Shown piece after piece: positions 1 to 6,130 of a stretch of DNA of 9,837 bases (position 1 is the stretch's first letter; every line of letters starts with the position of its first letter). A program made the translations under genes and the position numbers. The stretch spans positions 1 through 9,837 of the forward strand of contig CAMWWW010000069.1 in the NCBI GenBank assembly GCA_947178015.1, in the 5' to 3' direction. The notes beneath the pieces were generated by a model that did no database searches, was not told the origin of the DNA, and was given only the letters and a program-made list of their open reading frames with translations. Origin of the DNA: an uncultured Clostridia bacterium. GTDB lineage: Bacteria; Bacillota; Clostridia; Lachnospirales; Lachnospiraceae.

Positions 1-158
1 AAATACTCCCGAATCTCCTTCGCGGAAGAGAGAACCACAGCAAAGCAGTCCTCAAGAAATTCCTGCGCCTCCTCCAGCGTTTCCGCCACTCTCTCCTTCA
101 GCAGTTTCTCCTGTTCTTTTAAAAATACCTCTGCACATTCCATTTCATAGCCGTCCAT
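1..158 (-). CDS. Small acidic protein of unknown function, N-terminal part (cut by window edge)
   Basis: The first 52 codons are visible, starting MDGYEMECAEVFLKEQ and running off the left edge. The start is supported by a strong GGGAGGA Shine-Dalgarno at 164-170, five bases upstream of the ATG. The visible part is rich in Glu and Leu (KEQEKLLKERVAETLEEAQ), has no signal peptide or membrane segment, and is probably mostly helical and cytosolic. I do not recognise the family and assign no function. It begins only 26 bp after the upstream HAD phosphatase gene, so it is most likely the next cistron of the same operon. Good ribosome binding site, uninterrupted frame and operon position make a real gene likely. 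Confidence 0.75.
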   Translation of the reverse strand, partial: MDGYEMECAEVFLKEQEKLLKERVAETLEEAQEFLEDCFAVVLSSAKEIREY

Positions 159-184
159 TTTTATCCTCCCAATGATTCTATCGA

Positions 185-991
185 TTATTTTTCTGCCTGC
201 ACAACCAATGTACGCAGCACCTTTAACACACCATCATTTACATTTGTGTCCGTAATATAATTTGCTGCCTCTTTCACTTCCTGCCTTGCATTGCCGATTG
301 CATAGCTGTATTTTGCTTGGGCGAGAAGCTCCATATCATTTAAATTATCGCCAAATGCCATCGTTTCCTCCGGCAAGATTCCAAGGCTTTCCTGAATCTC
401 TTTCAGGGCTGCGCCCTTATTCACCTCCGGCTCCATCATATCCAGCCATTCTCTGCCTGCCGACACAACCTTAAGCCTCTCACCCCACTTTGGAACCATC
501 ACGCTGCCTGCCACCTCAAATGCCTGATAGCCCCGATGATAGATGGCAGCCTTGATAATGGTGTCCTCCACCTGCTCCAGATCTTCTAGCTGTTGCACTT
601 CATTGTGATAGCCAAGAACCAGATAATCAATAAAGGTCTGATTTTTGCTCTCTGTGTATAGTCTATCTCTGCCAGAAAGCATGAGATCACAGTCCGGTAT
701 CTTCCGCACATCACGGACAATCTCCCTGATTTCTTCCCTCTTCATGGGAAAAGTAAAAAGAGCTCTTCCTCTCGCTCCCACATAAGCACCATTTTCTGCA
801 ATAAAAAAGATCTCATCCTTCACGGGGTAAAATAATTTCTCAATACTCTTCCACTGTCTTCCGCTTGCCGCTGCAAAATAGATACCCTGACTTTTCAGTT
901 TTCGAATCACGTCAAAGATCTCAGGATTTATTTTATCTGACCCATCTGGAACCAAAGTACCATCAATATCTGATGCAATTAATTTTACCAT
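185..991 (-). CDS. Cof-type HAD-IIB family hydrolase (sugar phosphatase-like)
   Basis: This 268-residue protein is a complete Cof/HAD-IIB phosphohydrolase, a soluble Mg2+-dependent family that dephosphorylates sugar phosphates, nucleotides or cofactors such as FMN and PLP. All four HAD motifs are visible: motif I SDIDGT with nucleophile D8 and acid/base D10, motif II ASGR at 42-45, the motif III lysine K192 (NKGAAL), and motif IV GDNLND with D215 and D219. The IIB cap lies between motifs II and III, and length is normal for the family. The ATG is preceded by AAAGGGA eight bases upstream. It is the second of two tandem HAD genes, 41 bp after the first, downstream of maf. The substrate cannot be read from sequence because this family is promiscuous. 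Confidence 0.93.
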   Translation of the reverse strand: MVKLIASDIDGTLVPDGSDKINPEIFDVIRKLKSQGIYFAAASGRQWKSIEKLFYPVKDEIFFIAENGAYVGARGRALFTFPMKREEIREIVRDVRKIPDCDLMLSGRDRLYTESKNQTFIDYLVLGYHNEVQQLEDLEQVEDTIIKAAIYHRGYQAFEVAGSVMVPKWGERLKVVSAGREWLDMMEPEVNKGAALKEIQESLGILPEETMAFGDNLNDMELLAQAKYSYAIGNARQEVKEAANYITDTNVNDGVLKVLRTLVVQAEK

Positions 992-1032
992 TCTATCTAT
1001 CCCTTTCTAAATCGAACTTGTACCCTGTCAAT

Positions 1033-1815
1033 TTACAGATACTCTCTTGTGATTTGCTCCAGCACATCTTCTACACAGGAGGTTTCTTTTTTGGCATATG
1101 CTTTTACCTTGGGCACAGCATGTGTCATAACAAAGCTTTCCTGCGCACATTGAAACATCTCAATATCATTAAAATTATCTCCAAATACGATCGTTTCCTC
1201 TGACGAGAACCCAAGTTTCTCCTGAATTACTCTGAGTGCTGCCCCCTTATTGACAGACTCTGCGGTAAAATCCAGCCAGCTAAAACCTGACACAGTCGCC
1301 TTTGCTCTATCTCCAAATGTCTTGTGAAAATGCTTCTCGACCGCGCCAATTCCCCTTGCCCGATATACAGATATTTTTAAAAATGGCTCTTCGACCTTAG
1401 AAATATCCTCCACAATAGTGACATTATTTCTGACAATATGTTTCATTCGATGTACGTATTCCTCTGTTTTTGGCTGTAAATAAGAGGTATTCTTTCCAGA
1501 AAGAAGAATCTCACATCCCTCTGTCTGAGCGATCTCCTTCATAATTTCCAGACCAAGCTCCCTCTCCAATGCGGCTGAAAATAGCTCCTCCTCCTGATAG
1601 ACCACATAAGCACCATTTTCACAGATAAACGCCATATGCTCTGCCAGACTTCCAAACAACCTCTGCAGATTTGGATATTGCCTTCCGCTCGCCGCTGTAA
1701 AGAGAACCCCTCTATCTATCAGAGAACCAATCTGTTCCTTTGCCCTTTTTGTAAGTCTCTGCGCTCCATTTTGCAGCAAGGTTCCATCCAGATCACTGGC
1801 TATCAGCTTTCGCAT
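1033..1815 (-). CDS. Cof-type HAD-IIB family hydrolase, tandem paralogue
   Basis: This 260-residue HAD-IIB phosphatase is a diverged paralogue of the neighbouring downstream gene; the two share KLIASD-DGTL, AASGRQ, ENGAYV, NKGAAL and FGDN-ND blocks. Catalytic residues visible are D8 and D10 (SDLDGT), S43 (ASGR), K190 (NKGAAL), and D213 and D217 in GDNFND. The stretch after motif IV that usually reads GNA-x-x-VK is here THAVPKVK, and the terminal region reads TSCVEDVL rather than the common N-x-DGV, so it belongs to a different subgroup from its neighbour. The start overlaps the 3' end of maf by 13 bp, with AAGGA inside maf as ribosome binding site, which indicates translational coupling. Substrate unknown. 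Confidence 0.93.
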   Translation of the reverse strand: MRKLIASDLDGTLLQNGAQRLTKRAKEQIGSLIDRGVLFTAASGRQYPNLQRLFGSLAEHMAFICENGAYVVYQEEELFSAALERELGLEIMKEIAQTEGCEILLSGKNTSYLQPKTEEYVHRMKHIVRNNVTIVEDISKVEEPFLKISVYRARGIGAVEKHFHKTFGDRAKATVSGFSWLDFTAESVNKGAALRVIQEKLGFSSEETIVFGDNFNDIEMFQCAQESFVMTHAVPKVKAYAKKETSCVEDVLEQITREYL

Positions 1816-2405
1816 AATTCAATTCCTTCCTTAAGTAGCTCCTGATAGATTCTCGCAATTGGAAAACCTACCACTGTATTATATTCTCCCTCAACCTTTT
1901 TAATATATACGGCACATTTCCCCTGAATCGCATAGGCGCCCGCCTTGTCAAATGGTTCTCCTGTGGCAAGATAAGCATCTATCTGCTTCTCGCTCATGGG
2001 ATACATCGTCACCTTTGCCTCCTCAAAAAATGTGCGGAGCACTCTTTTTCCCTCTCTTTGTATTATAAATGCCACACCTGTAAAAACACTGTGCGTATGT
2101 CCTGACAGGGAAGACAACATCAAGCGGGCTTCCTCCCTATCTTTTGGCTTCCCCATTATCATCGACTGATACGACACTACCGTATCAGAGCCGATAATAA
2201 GCCTATCTTCTTTCTTCTCTAGCTGCGACTCCGCATCCAGCGCCTTTGCCCTTGCCAGATCACAAACCAGCTTCTGGGGGCTTAGTCCTTGCTCTGCCTG
2301 CTCCTCTCCCCTTGCCGGAACACATAGAAAGTCGGAACATATCCCGCCAAGCAGCTCTTTTCTTCTTGGCGACGCACTTGCCAAAATCACCGTTACCTTT
2401 CCCAT
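1803..2405 (-). CDS. maf: Maf family nucleoside triphosphate pyrophosphatase (YhdE-type)
   Basis: Maf proteins hydrolyse non-canonical or pyrimidine nucleoside triphosphates (dTTP, UTP, modified forms) to monophosphate and PPi in the cytosol; the old name is septum formation inhibitor. With the start used here the protein has 200 residues, normal for the family. Signature blocks are SASPRR (10-15), IGSDTVV (71-77) with catalytic-type D74, GKP (85-87), GEPFDKAGAYAIQG (149-162) and YNTVVGFP (175-182). The DKAG-Y-IQG block points to the YhdE-like dTTP/UTP branch rather than the YceF-like m7GTP branch. I chose ATG 2405 because the protein begins MGKVTVILASASPRR and has GGAGG seven bases upstream; an in-frame ATG at 2465 would add 20 residues encoded by a hairpin. 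It follows the oxidoreductase gene and overlaps the next HAD gene by 13 bp. Confidence 0.95.
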   Translation of the reverse strand: MGKVTVILASASPRRKELLGGICSDFLCVPARGEEQAEQGLSPQKLVCDLARAKALDAESQLEKKEDRLIIGSDTVVSYQSMIMGKPKDREEARLMLSSLSGHTHSVFTGVAFIIQREGKRVLRTFFEEAKVTMYPMSEKQIDAYLATGEPFDKAGAYAIQGKCAVYIKKVEGEYNTVVGFPIARIYQELLKEGIELCES

Positions 2406-2426
2406 TCTGCAACCTCCAAGCAGAAT
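2404..2426 (-). promoter_or_regulatory. Small hairpin displaying the maf Shine-Dalgarno in its loop
   Basis: Read on the minus strand, ATTCTGC and GCAGAAT form a perfect 7-bp stem around the nine-base loop TTGGAGGTT. The loop holds the GGAGG of maf, and the 3' arm includes the first two bases of the maf start codon. The structure is seen directly. A role in setting or regulating maf translation is inference. Confidence 0.5.
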
Positions 2427-2461
2427 ATCCCTCCGAAGGTACCACTCCTCCGAAGGGATAT
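2425..2461 (-). promoter_or_regulatory. 15-bp RNA hairpin between oxidoreductase gene and maf
   Basis: On the minus strand ATATCCCTTCGGAGG and CCTTCGGAGGGATAT pair over 15 bp, two of them G-U wobbles, around the loop AGTGGTA. It begins five bases after the oxidoreductase stop codon. No T-run follows, so it is not a standard intrinsic terminator. It could stabilise the upstream message, attenuate, or mark a processing site. It abuts and shares two bases with the smaller hairpin that carries the maf ribosome binding site. Confidence 0.5.
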
Positions 2462-2465
2462 CCAT

Positions 2466-3716
2466 CTATTCTTGATTCTCCTTCTGCTGCTCTTCCTTTG
2501 CAAGACTTTGCATATATTCATCCATGGCATCTGCCACCTTCTTTGAATATGCCACCGCCTCCACAACCGTCTTCGCACCTTTTACCACGTCTCCAGAGGC
2601 AAAGATACCCGGCCGCTCTGTTATGCCCCTCGGATCGGCAACCACAAGACCATTCTTTGTAGTGGTCAAACCATGTGTTTGATTTGGAATTAAACTAGAT
2701 GGTCCTTGACTAATGGAAATCATAACCGAATCTGCCTTGTGAAGCACTGGCTCGCCCACCTTGTCAATAACACGTCCTTCCTCATCGCATACCGTTTCCA
2801 CAAAATAAACGCCCTCATCCGTAATCTCAACCGGAGATTTATTGTACTCAAATACGACACCGTCAATCATCGCCATCTCTGCCTCAACGCGGCTTGCCGC
2901 ATAAGTACTGTTGATCGAATATACTGTGACATTGCGGGAGCCATGGCGGATCACGGTTCTCGCCACATCCATTGCAGCATTTCCTGCACCGATAATAATG
3001 ACATTATCTCCCAGATGGTAGACATCAGGATTGGTCAGATAATGGATTGCATAATGAACATGCCCCAACGTCTCTCCCTTAATGTGGAGCGTATTCGGCC
3101 ACCACACGCCTGTACCGATGGAGATCGCCTTATAGCCATCCCGGAACATCTCATCAATACCGATGGATTTTCCAATTGCAGTATTTGGTCTTACCTTTAT
3201 ACCAAGATTAATTAACTGATCATAATATTTATCAAGCAACGATTTCGGCAGGCGAAATTCTGGAATACCATAGCGCAGCACGCCCCCGATCTTATCCTTC
3301 GACTCAAAAATCGTGATGTCATAGCCTCTCTGCGCCAACAATATCGCGATTGTCAAGCCTGCCGGACCAGAGCCAATAACAGCCGCCTTCATTCCATTTC
3401 TTTCCTTTTGCTTCAGCTTTGTCTTTGCAAAATAATTTTCCGAAATATAATTCTCAATACTGCTGATATGCACCGGAGCGCCCTTATGATTTAAGACACA
3501 ATGTCCCTGACATTGATTCTCGTGGTTGCATATAAGGGAACACAGCATAGACAGCGGATTATTCTCAAATACCATCTCACCTGCTTTTGTAATATTCCCT
3601 TCCAGAAAAGTCGCGATCATATCTGGAATCGGTGTATTGATCGGGCAGCCTGTTCTGCACATTGGTTTTTTACAGTGTAAACATCTCTTTGCTTCTTCAA
3701 TTACATTTAATGCCAT
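2466..3716 (-). CDS. GltD-like NAD(P)/FAD-dependent oxidoreductase with N-terminal Fe-S domain
   Basis: The 416-residue protein resembles the glutamate synthase small subunit (GltD) and NfnB/SudA class of flavoproteins, which pass electrons between NAD(P)H, FAD and [4Fe-4S] clusters. The N-terminal domain has two four-cysteine sets (C12, C15, C20, C24 and C59, C63, C69, C73). An FAD-binding GSGPAG lies at 115-120, a second Rossmann motif GAGNAA at 243-248, and a C-terminal FAD block FASGD at 372-376. No large glutamate synthase subunit lies beside it, so it probably acts alone or with an unlinked partner. The usual AYRR segment after the second Rossmann strand, which helps bind the NADP phosphate, reads VYSINS, so nucleotide preference may differ. 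ATG 3716 has a purine-rich GGGAAGGGAATGGTG upstream. It is the first gene of an operon with maf and two HAD genes, behind a promoter with a cre site. Confidence 0.9.
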   Translation of the reverse strand: MALNVIEEAKRCLHCKKPMCRTGCPINTPIPDMIATFLEGNITKAGEMVFENNPLSMLCSLICNHENQCQGHCVLNHKGAPVHISSIENYISENYFAKTKLKQKERNGMKAAVIGSGPAGLTIAILLAQRGYDITIFESKDKIGGVLRYGIPEFRLPKSLLDKYYDQLINLGIKVRPNTAIGKSIGIDEMFRDGYKAISIGTGVWWPNTLHIKGETLGHVHYAIHYLTNPDVYHLGDNVIIIGAGNAAMDVARTVIRHGSRNVTVYSINSTYAASRVEAEMAMIDGVVFEYNKSPVEITDEGVYFVETVCDEEGRVIDKVGEPVLHKADSVMISISQGPSSLIPNQTHGLTTTKNGLVVADPRGITERPGIFASGDVVKGAKTVVEAVAYSKKVADAMDEYMQSLAKEEQQKENQE

Positions 3717-3769
3717 CTTTCACCATTCCCTTCCCAAAACATATTGTAATCTGCTCATCCGCGCGCTGT

Positions 3770-3785
3770 ATGTAAGCGCTTACAT
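3770..3785 (-). promoter_or_regulatory. cre operator (CcpA binding site)
   Basis: The sequence ATGTAAGCGCTTACAT is a perfect 16-bp palindrome matching the Gram-positive catabolite response element consensus WTGNAANCGNWWNCAW at every position. It lies immediately downstream of the -10 box, over the predicted transcription start of the oxidoreductase operon. By established CcpA behaviour, a site there represses initiation when preferred sugars are plentiful. The match is seen; the regulation is inferred. Confidence 0.8.
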
Positions 3786-3789
3786 CTAC

Positions 3790-3818
3790 ATTATACAACA
3801 TAAATTAGGAAATTGCAC
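3790..3818 (-). promoter_or_regulatory. Sigma-A type promoter of the oxidoreductase-maf-HAD operon
   Basis: On the minus strand a perfect TATAAT (3790-3795) lies 17 bases downstream of a poor -35, GTGCAA (3813-3818). Predicted transcription start is near 3783, inside the cre palindrome, giving a leader of roughly 65 bases before the oxidoreductase ATG. No convincing terminator separates this promoter from glmS upstream, so some read-through from glmS is possible. Confidence 0.65.
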
Positions 3819-3856
3819 TATGAAAATGTGTTACTTTTTTAACGTAATATTCTTCT

Positions 3857-5671
3857 CTATTCTACTGTCACAGACTTGGCAAGGTTTCTTGGCTGGTCTA
3901 CATTCAATCCTTTATGCACGGAGGTATAATATGCGATTAATTGTAAGATCACCGCTGCCGGTATGGGCGTAAATTCATCTGGCAGTTCCGGCACCGTTAG
4001 ATGATAATCATATAAGGAAGATTCGACCGGGGTATCCTTCTGCGTAATTAAGATCACCAGCGCTCCTCTCGCCTTGACCTCCCGGATATTGGATATCATC
4101 TTGGCATAGACCTCTTTCTGCGTCGCGATCGCAATCACTGGCACCCCTTCTGTGATCAAGGAGATTGTTCCATGTTTTAGTTCTCCTGCTGCATATGCCT
4201 CTGAATGAATATAGGAGATTTCCTTTAGCTTAATGGAGCCTTCACAGGATAATGCATAATCGATTCCTCTTCCAATGAAAAATAAATCCTCTTTCTCTGT
4301 CAGCGCATATGTCAGTTCTTTGATCTCCTCCTCCAAAGCAAGCGATGCATGGACAGCCTCAGACGCCTGCTTCAATGCCTCATAATCCTGCTTTATCTTT
4401 TCAATTTCTCGTATTCCCCTTACATATGCCATGCGGACGGCAAGCAGAACCATAGCGGCAAGCTGCACGGTATATGCTTTGGTACTTGCCACAGCTATCT
4501 CAGGACCTGCATGTGTATAGAATACATAGTCGCTCTCTCTGGCAATCGTGGACCCTTTTACATTTACAATGGCAAGCGTGTACGCCCCCTCGCTCTTTGC
4601 AAGGCGAAGGCTTGCAAGCGTATCGATCGTCTCGCCGGACTGAGAGATCACAATCACCAGCGTTCTATTATCGATGATTGGATTCTGATAACGAAATTCT
4701 GAAGCGATCTCCACCGTCACAGGTATCCTCACACGCTTCTCCATCAGCACCTTTCCCACAAGCCCTGCGTGCATGGCTGTGCCACACGCCACAATCTTCA
4801 CCTGATGGATATTTTTAAATATATCATCTGGAATCTTATCCACCTCAAAATCTGGTATGCCATCCTTCATTCTAGGCGTGATGGTATTGTGCAGTGCCTC
4901 TGGCTGTTCATGAATTTCCTTAATCATATAGTGCGGATAGCCATTTTTCTGTGCCGCTGTCGTATCCCAATTTACATGCAAAAGCTCCGGCTTTACTTGA
5001 TTTCCCTGATTCTCAAGATACATCTCCTCTTTTTTAAGCACTAAAATCGTATCCTCCGGGAGAACAAAATACTCCTGCGTATACGCGATCAGCGCTGTCA
5101 CATCCGACGCCACAAAGGAGCCTTCCTTTACCCTAGCCGCCACCAGAGGACTCACTTTGCGTATGCAGTAGATGGTATCAGGAATGTCCTCAAATAAAAT
5201 ACAAAATGCATACGATCCTTCCAGTATTGACACAGCCTTCCAAATCGCTTCCTCCGGCTTTCCCTCCTCATACAAGCTGTCAAACAAAACCGCTGCTATC
5301 TCCGAATCTGTCTGGGACACCAATGTCCTTCCCACTCCATACTTCTCCCATATCTCCTTATAATTTTCTATAATGCCATTGTGTATCAAAGTCACTCTCC
5401 CAGAATGATGCGGATGCGCATTTTCCTCTGATACGCCGCCATGTGTTGCCCAGCGGGTATGACCAATCCCACAGTTTCCCGAAAAAGACTCCGTTCCCAG
5501 CTTTTCTTCCAATCTGCTGACATTTCCGATCGCCTTTTCCATACGTATTCCGTTCTCCGACAGCACAGCGATGCCCGCGCTGTCATATCCTCTGTACTCC
5601 AATTGCTTCAGCCCTGCCAGCAAAACTTCTGACGCCGGAAGGCTTCCACAAAAACCAATAATTCCACACAT
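3857..5671 (-). CDS. glmS: Glutamine--fructose-6-phosphate aminotransferase (isomerizing)
   Basis: GlmS makes glucosamine-6-phosphate from fructose-6-phosphate and glutamine, the first committed step to UDP-GlcNAc for peptidoglycan. The 604-residue protein is full length. The N-terminal glutaminase domain starts MCGIIGF, with C2 the nucleophile after Met removal, followed by HTRWATHG (71-78), HNGIIENY (97-104) and QTDSE (120-124). Two SIS isomerase domains follow, with SQSGETIDT (343-351), STK (396-398), E484 in KLKEISY, H500 in GELKHG, and the conserved tail LAKSVTVE with K599. The start at 5671 is fixed by the need for Cys at position 2; an in-frame TTG at 5692 would bury it. The leader contains a glmS ribozyme, so expression is expected to fall when GlcN6P accumulates. 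GGAAAGGCGG upstream serves as ribosome binding site. Confidence 0.98.
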   Translation of the reverse strand: MCGIIGFCGSLPASEVLLAGLKQLEYRGYDSAGIAVLSENGIRMEKAIGNVSRLEEKLGTESFSGNCGIGHTRWATHGGVSEENAHPHHSGRVTLIHNGIIENYKEIWEKYGVGRTLVSQTDSEIAAVLFDSLYEEGKPEEAIWKAVSILEGSYAFCILFEDIPDTIYCIRKVSPLVAARVKEGSFVASDVTALIAYTQEYFVLPEDTILVLKKEEMYLENQGNQVKPELLHVNWDTTAAQKNGYPHYMIKEIHEQPEALHNTITPRMKDGIPDFEVDKIPDDIFKNIHQVKIVACGTAMHAGLVGKVLMEKRVRIPVTVEIASEFRYQNPIIDNRTLVIVISQSGETIDTLASLRLAKSEGAYTLAIVNVKGSTIARESDYVFYTHAGPEIAVASTKAYTVQLAAMVLLAVRMAYVRGIREIEKIKQDYEALKQASEAVHASLALEEEIKELTYALTEKEDLFFIGRGIDYALSCEGSIKLKEISYIHSEAYAAGELKHGTISLITEGVPVIAIATQKEVYAKMISNIREVKARGALVILITQKDTPVESSLYDYHLTVPELPDEFTPIPAAVILQLIAYYTSVHKGLNVDQPRNLAKSVTVE

Positions 5672-5838
5672 AAAAACCGCCTTTCCGCGCAATTACGCGC
5701 ACAAAGAATAAGCCCGCCAAATTATCGTTTTTGACAGGTTTTTCATCCACTATTCTATTATTACTATATTCCTCTCCGCGCGATCTGACCGCACTCTCTG
5801 CAAAATCACAGACAGATCGTTTGAAAAGTGCTTCAGTT
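5672..5838 (-). other. glmS leader between ribozyme and start codon
   Basis: This 167-base non-coding stretch links the ribozyme 3' end to the glmS start. It contains a hairpin of CGATCTG (5813-5819) with CAGATCG (5781-5787), whose loop starts with a small nested TCTG/CAGA stem. A short GCGC/GCGC hairpin at about 5687-5700 lies just before the GGAAAGGCGG ribosome binding site. Neither is followed by a T-run, so neither is a terminator. Their role is unknown. On the opposite strand 5731-5759 resembles a promoter (see findings). Confidence 0.6.
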
Positions 5839-6004
5839 GTACCAGCTTTGTGTTTCGGTTGCCCGTTGTTTTTCTGATACATCTCACGCCTGAAGCCGCA
5901 TGGGAGAGCACCCGCCGAATCCTTCGATAATCTCTCCACCTCGTCAACCCTTCCTGCCTTATCACATTTCTTCCGCACAGCAAAACAGAAGGGTACATGG
6001 CGCT
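5839..6004 (-). ncRNA. glmS ribozyme: glmS ribozyme / riboswitch (GlcN6P-activated self-cleaving RNA)
   Basis: The core matches known glmS ribozymes such as those of Bacillus subtilis and Thermoanaerobacter. The cleavage site is expected between A6004 and G6003 in A|GCGCC. A helix ACCCUUC (5988-5994) with GAAGGGU (5947-5953) encloses a variable arm and leads into the invariant GUUGACGAGG (5939-5948). Then come the P2.1 pair GGAGAG/CUCUCC (5932-5937, 5903-5908) around AUUAUCGA and the UUCGGCGG core, and P3 CAUGC/GCGUG. P4 GUAUCAG/CUGGUAC (5874-5880, 5839-5845) encloses a very short P4.1, CGG-GCAA-CCG (5856-5865). The family binds GlcN6P, the GlmS product, which acts as catalytic cofactor; the cleaved mRNA is then degraded. 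It lies 167 bases upstream of glmS on the same strand. Function follows from the family; structure is read by eye. Confidence 0.95.
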
Positions 6005-6043
6005 TCTTCACTTTACTTGATAGGATCCTCCTTTCTGTCATAA

Positions 6044-6072
6044 ACCTTAACACGAAAAAGAAGGGTTGTCAA
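6044..6072 (-). promoter_or_regulatory. Promoter of glmS
   Basis: On the minus strand a perfect -35 TTGACA (6067-6072) is followed after 17 bases by TAAGGT (6044-6049), a weak -10 with three of six matches. Predicted start is near 6037, about 33 bases before the ribozyme cleavage site, which is the expected arrangement for this riboswitch. The -35 is 12 bp from the -35 of the divergent argH promoter. Confidence 0.6.
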
Positions 6073-6084
6073 CTATCTCATTTC

Positions 6085-6113
6085 TTGACGCCATATCTAT
6101 TCTGGTATATAAT
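6085..6113 (+). promoter_or_regulatory. Strong sigma-A promoter of argH
   Basis: TTGACG (6085-6090) and a perfect TATAAT (6108-6113) are separated by 17 bases, the best promoter match in the window. Transcription should start near 6120, giving a leader of about 67 bases to the argH ATG. No convincing ArgR (ARG box) operator was recognised around it. Confidence 0.8.
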
Positions 6114-6130
6114 GGTTACAATTCATCGCT

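Noticed and set aside
2406..2465. Upstream in-frame ATG at 2465 that would lengthen Maf by 20 residues
   Set aside because: The extra residues are coded by the hairpin region, are not part of the Maf fold, and the ATG at 2405 has a well-spaced GGAGG directly before the family N-terminus.
2246..2662. Plus-strand open frame of 138 codons opposite maf and the oxidoreductase gene
   Set aside because: Low-complexity Pro/Leu/Ser composition typical of the antisense of real genes; no ribosome binding site and no recognisable domain.
3820..3856. Possible terminator after glmS (GTTA/TAAC pairing around an A-run)
   Set aside because: Only four base pairs with no proper T-tract on the minus strand; too weak to call.
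3526..3972. Plus-strand open frame of 148 codons spanning the cre/promoter region
   Set aside because: It is antisense to the ends of two certain genes, crosses their intergenic control region and shows no family motif.
5672..5692. TTG start at 5692 that would lengthen GlmS by seven residues
   Set aside because: GlmS needs the catalytic cysteine at position 2, exposed after Met removal; the ATG at 5671 gives exactly MCGIIGF.
6085..6130. ArgR (ARG box) operator at the argH promoter
   Set aside because: AT-rich sequence is present but I could not align a credible ARG box half-site pair to it.
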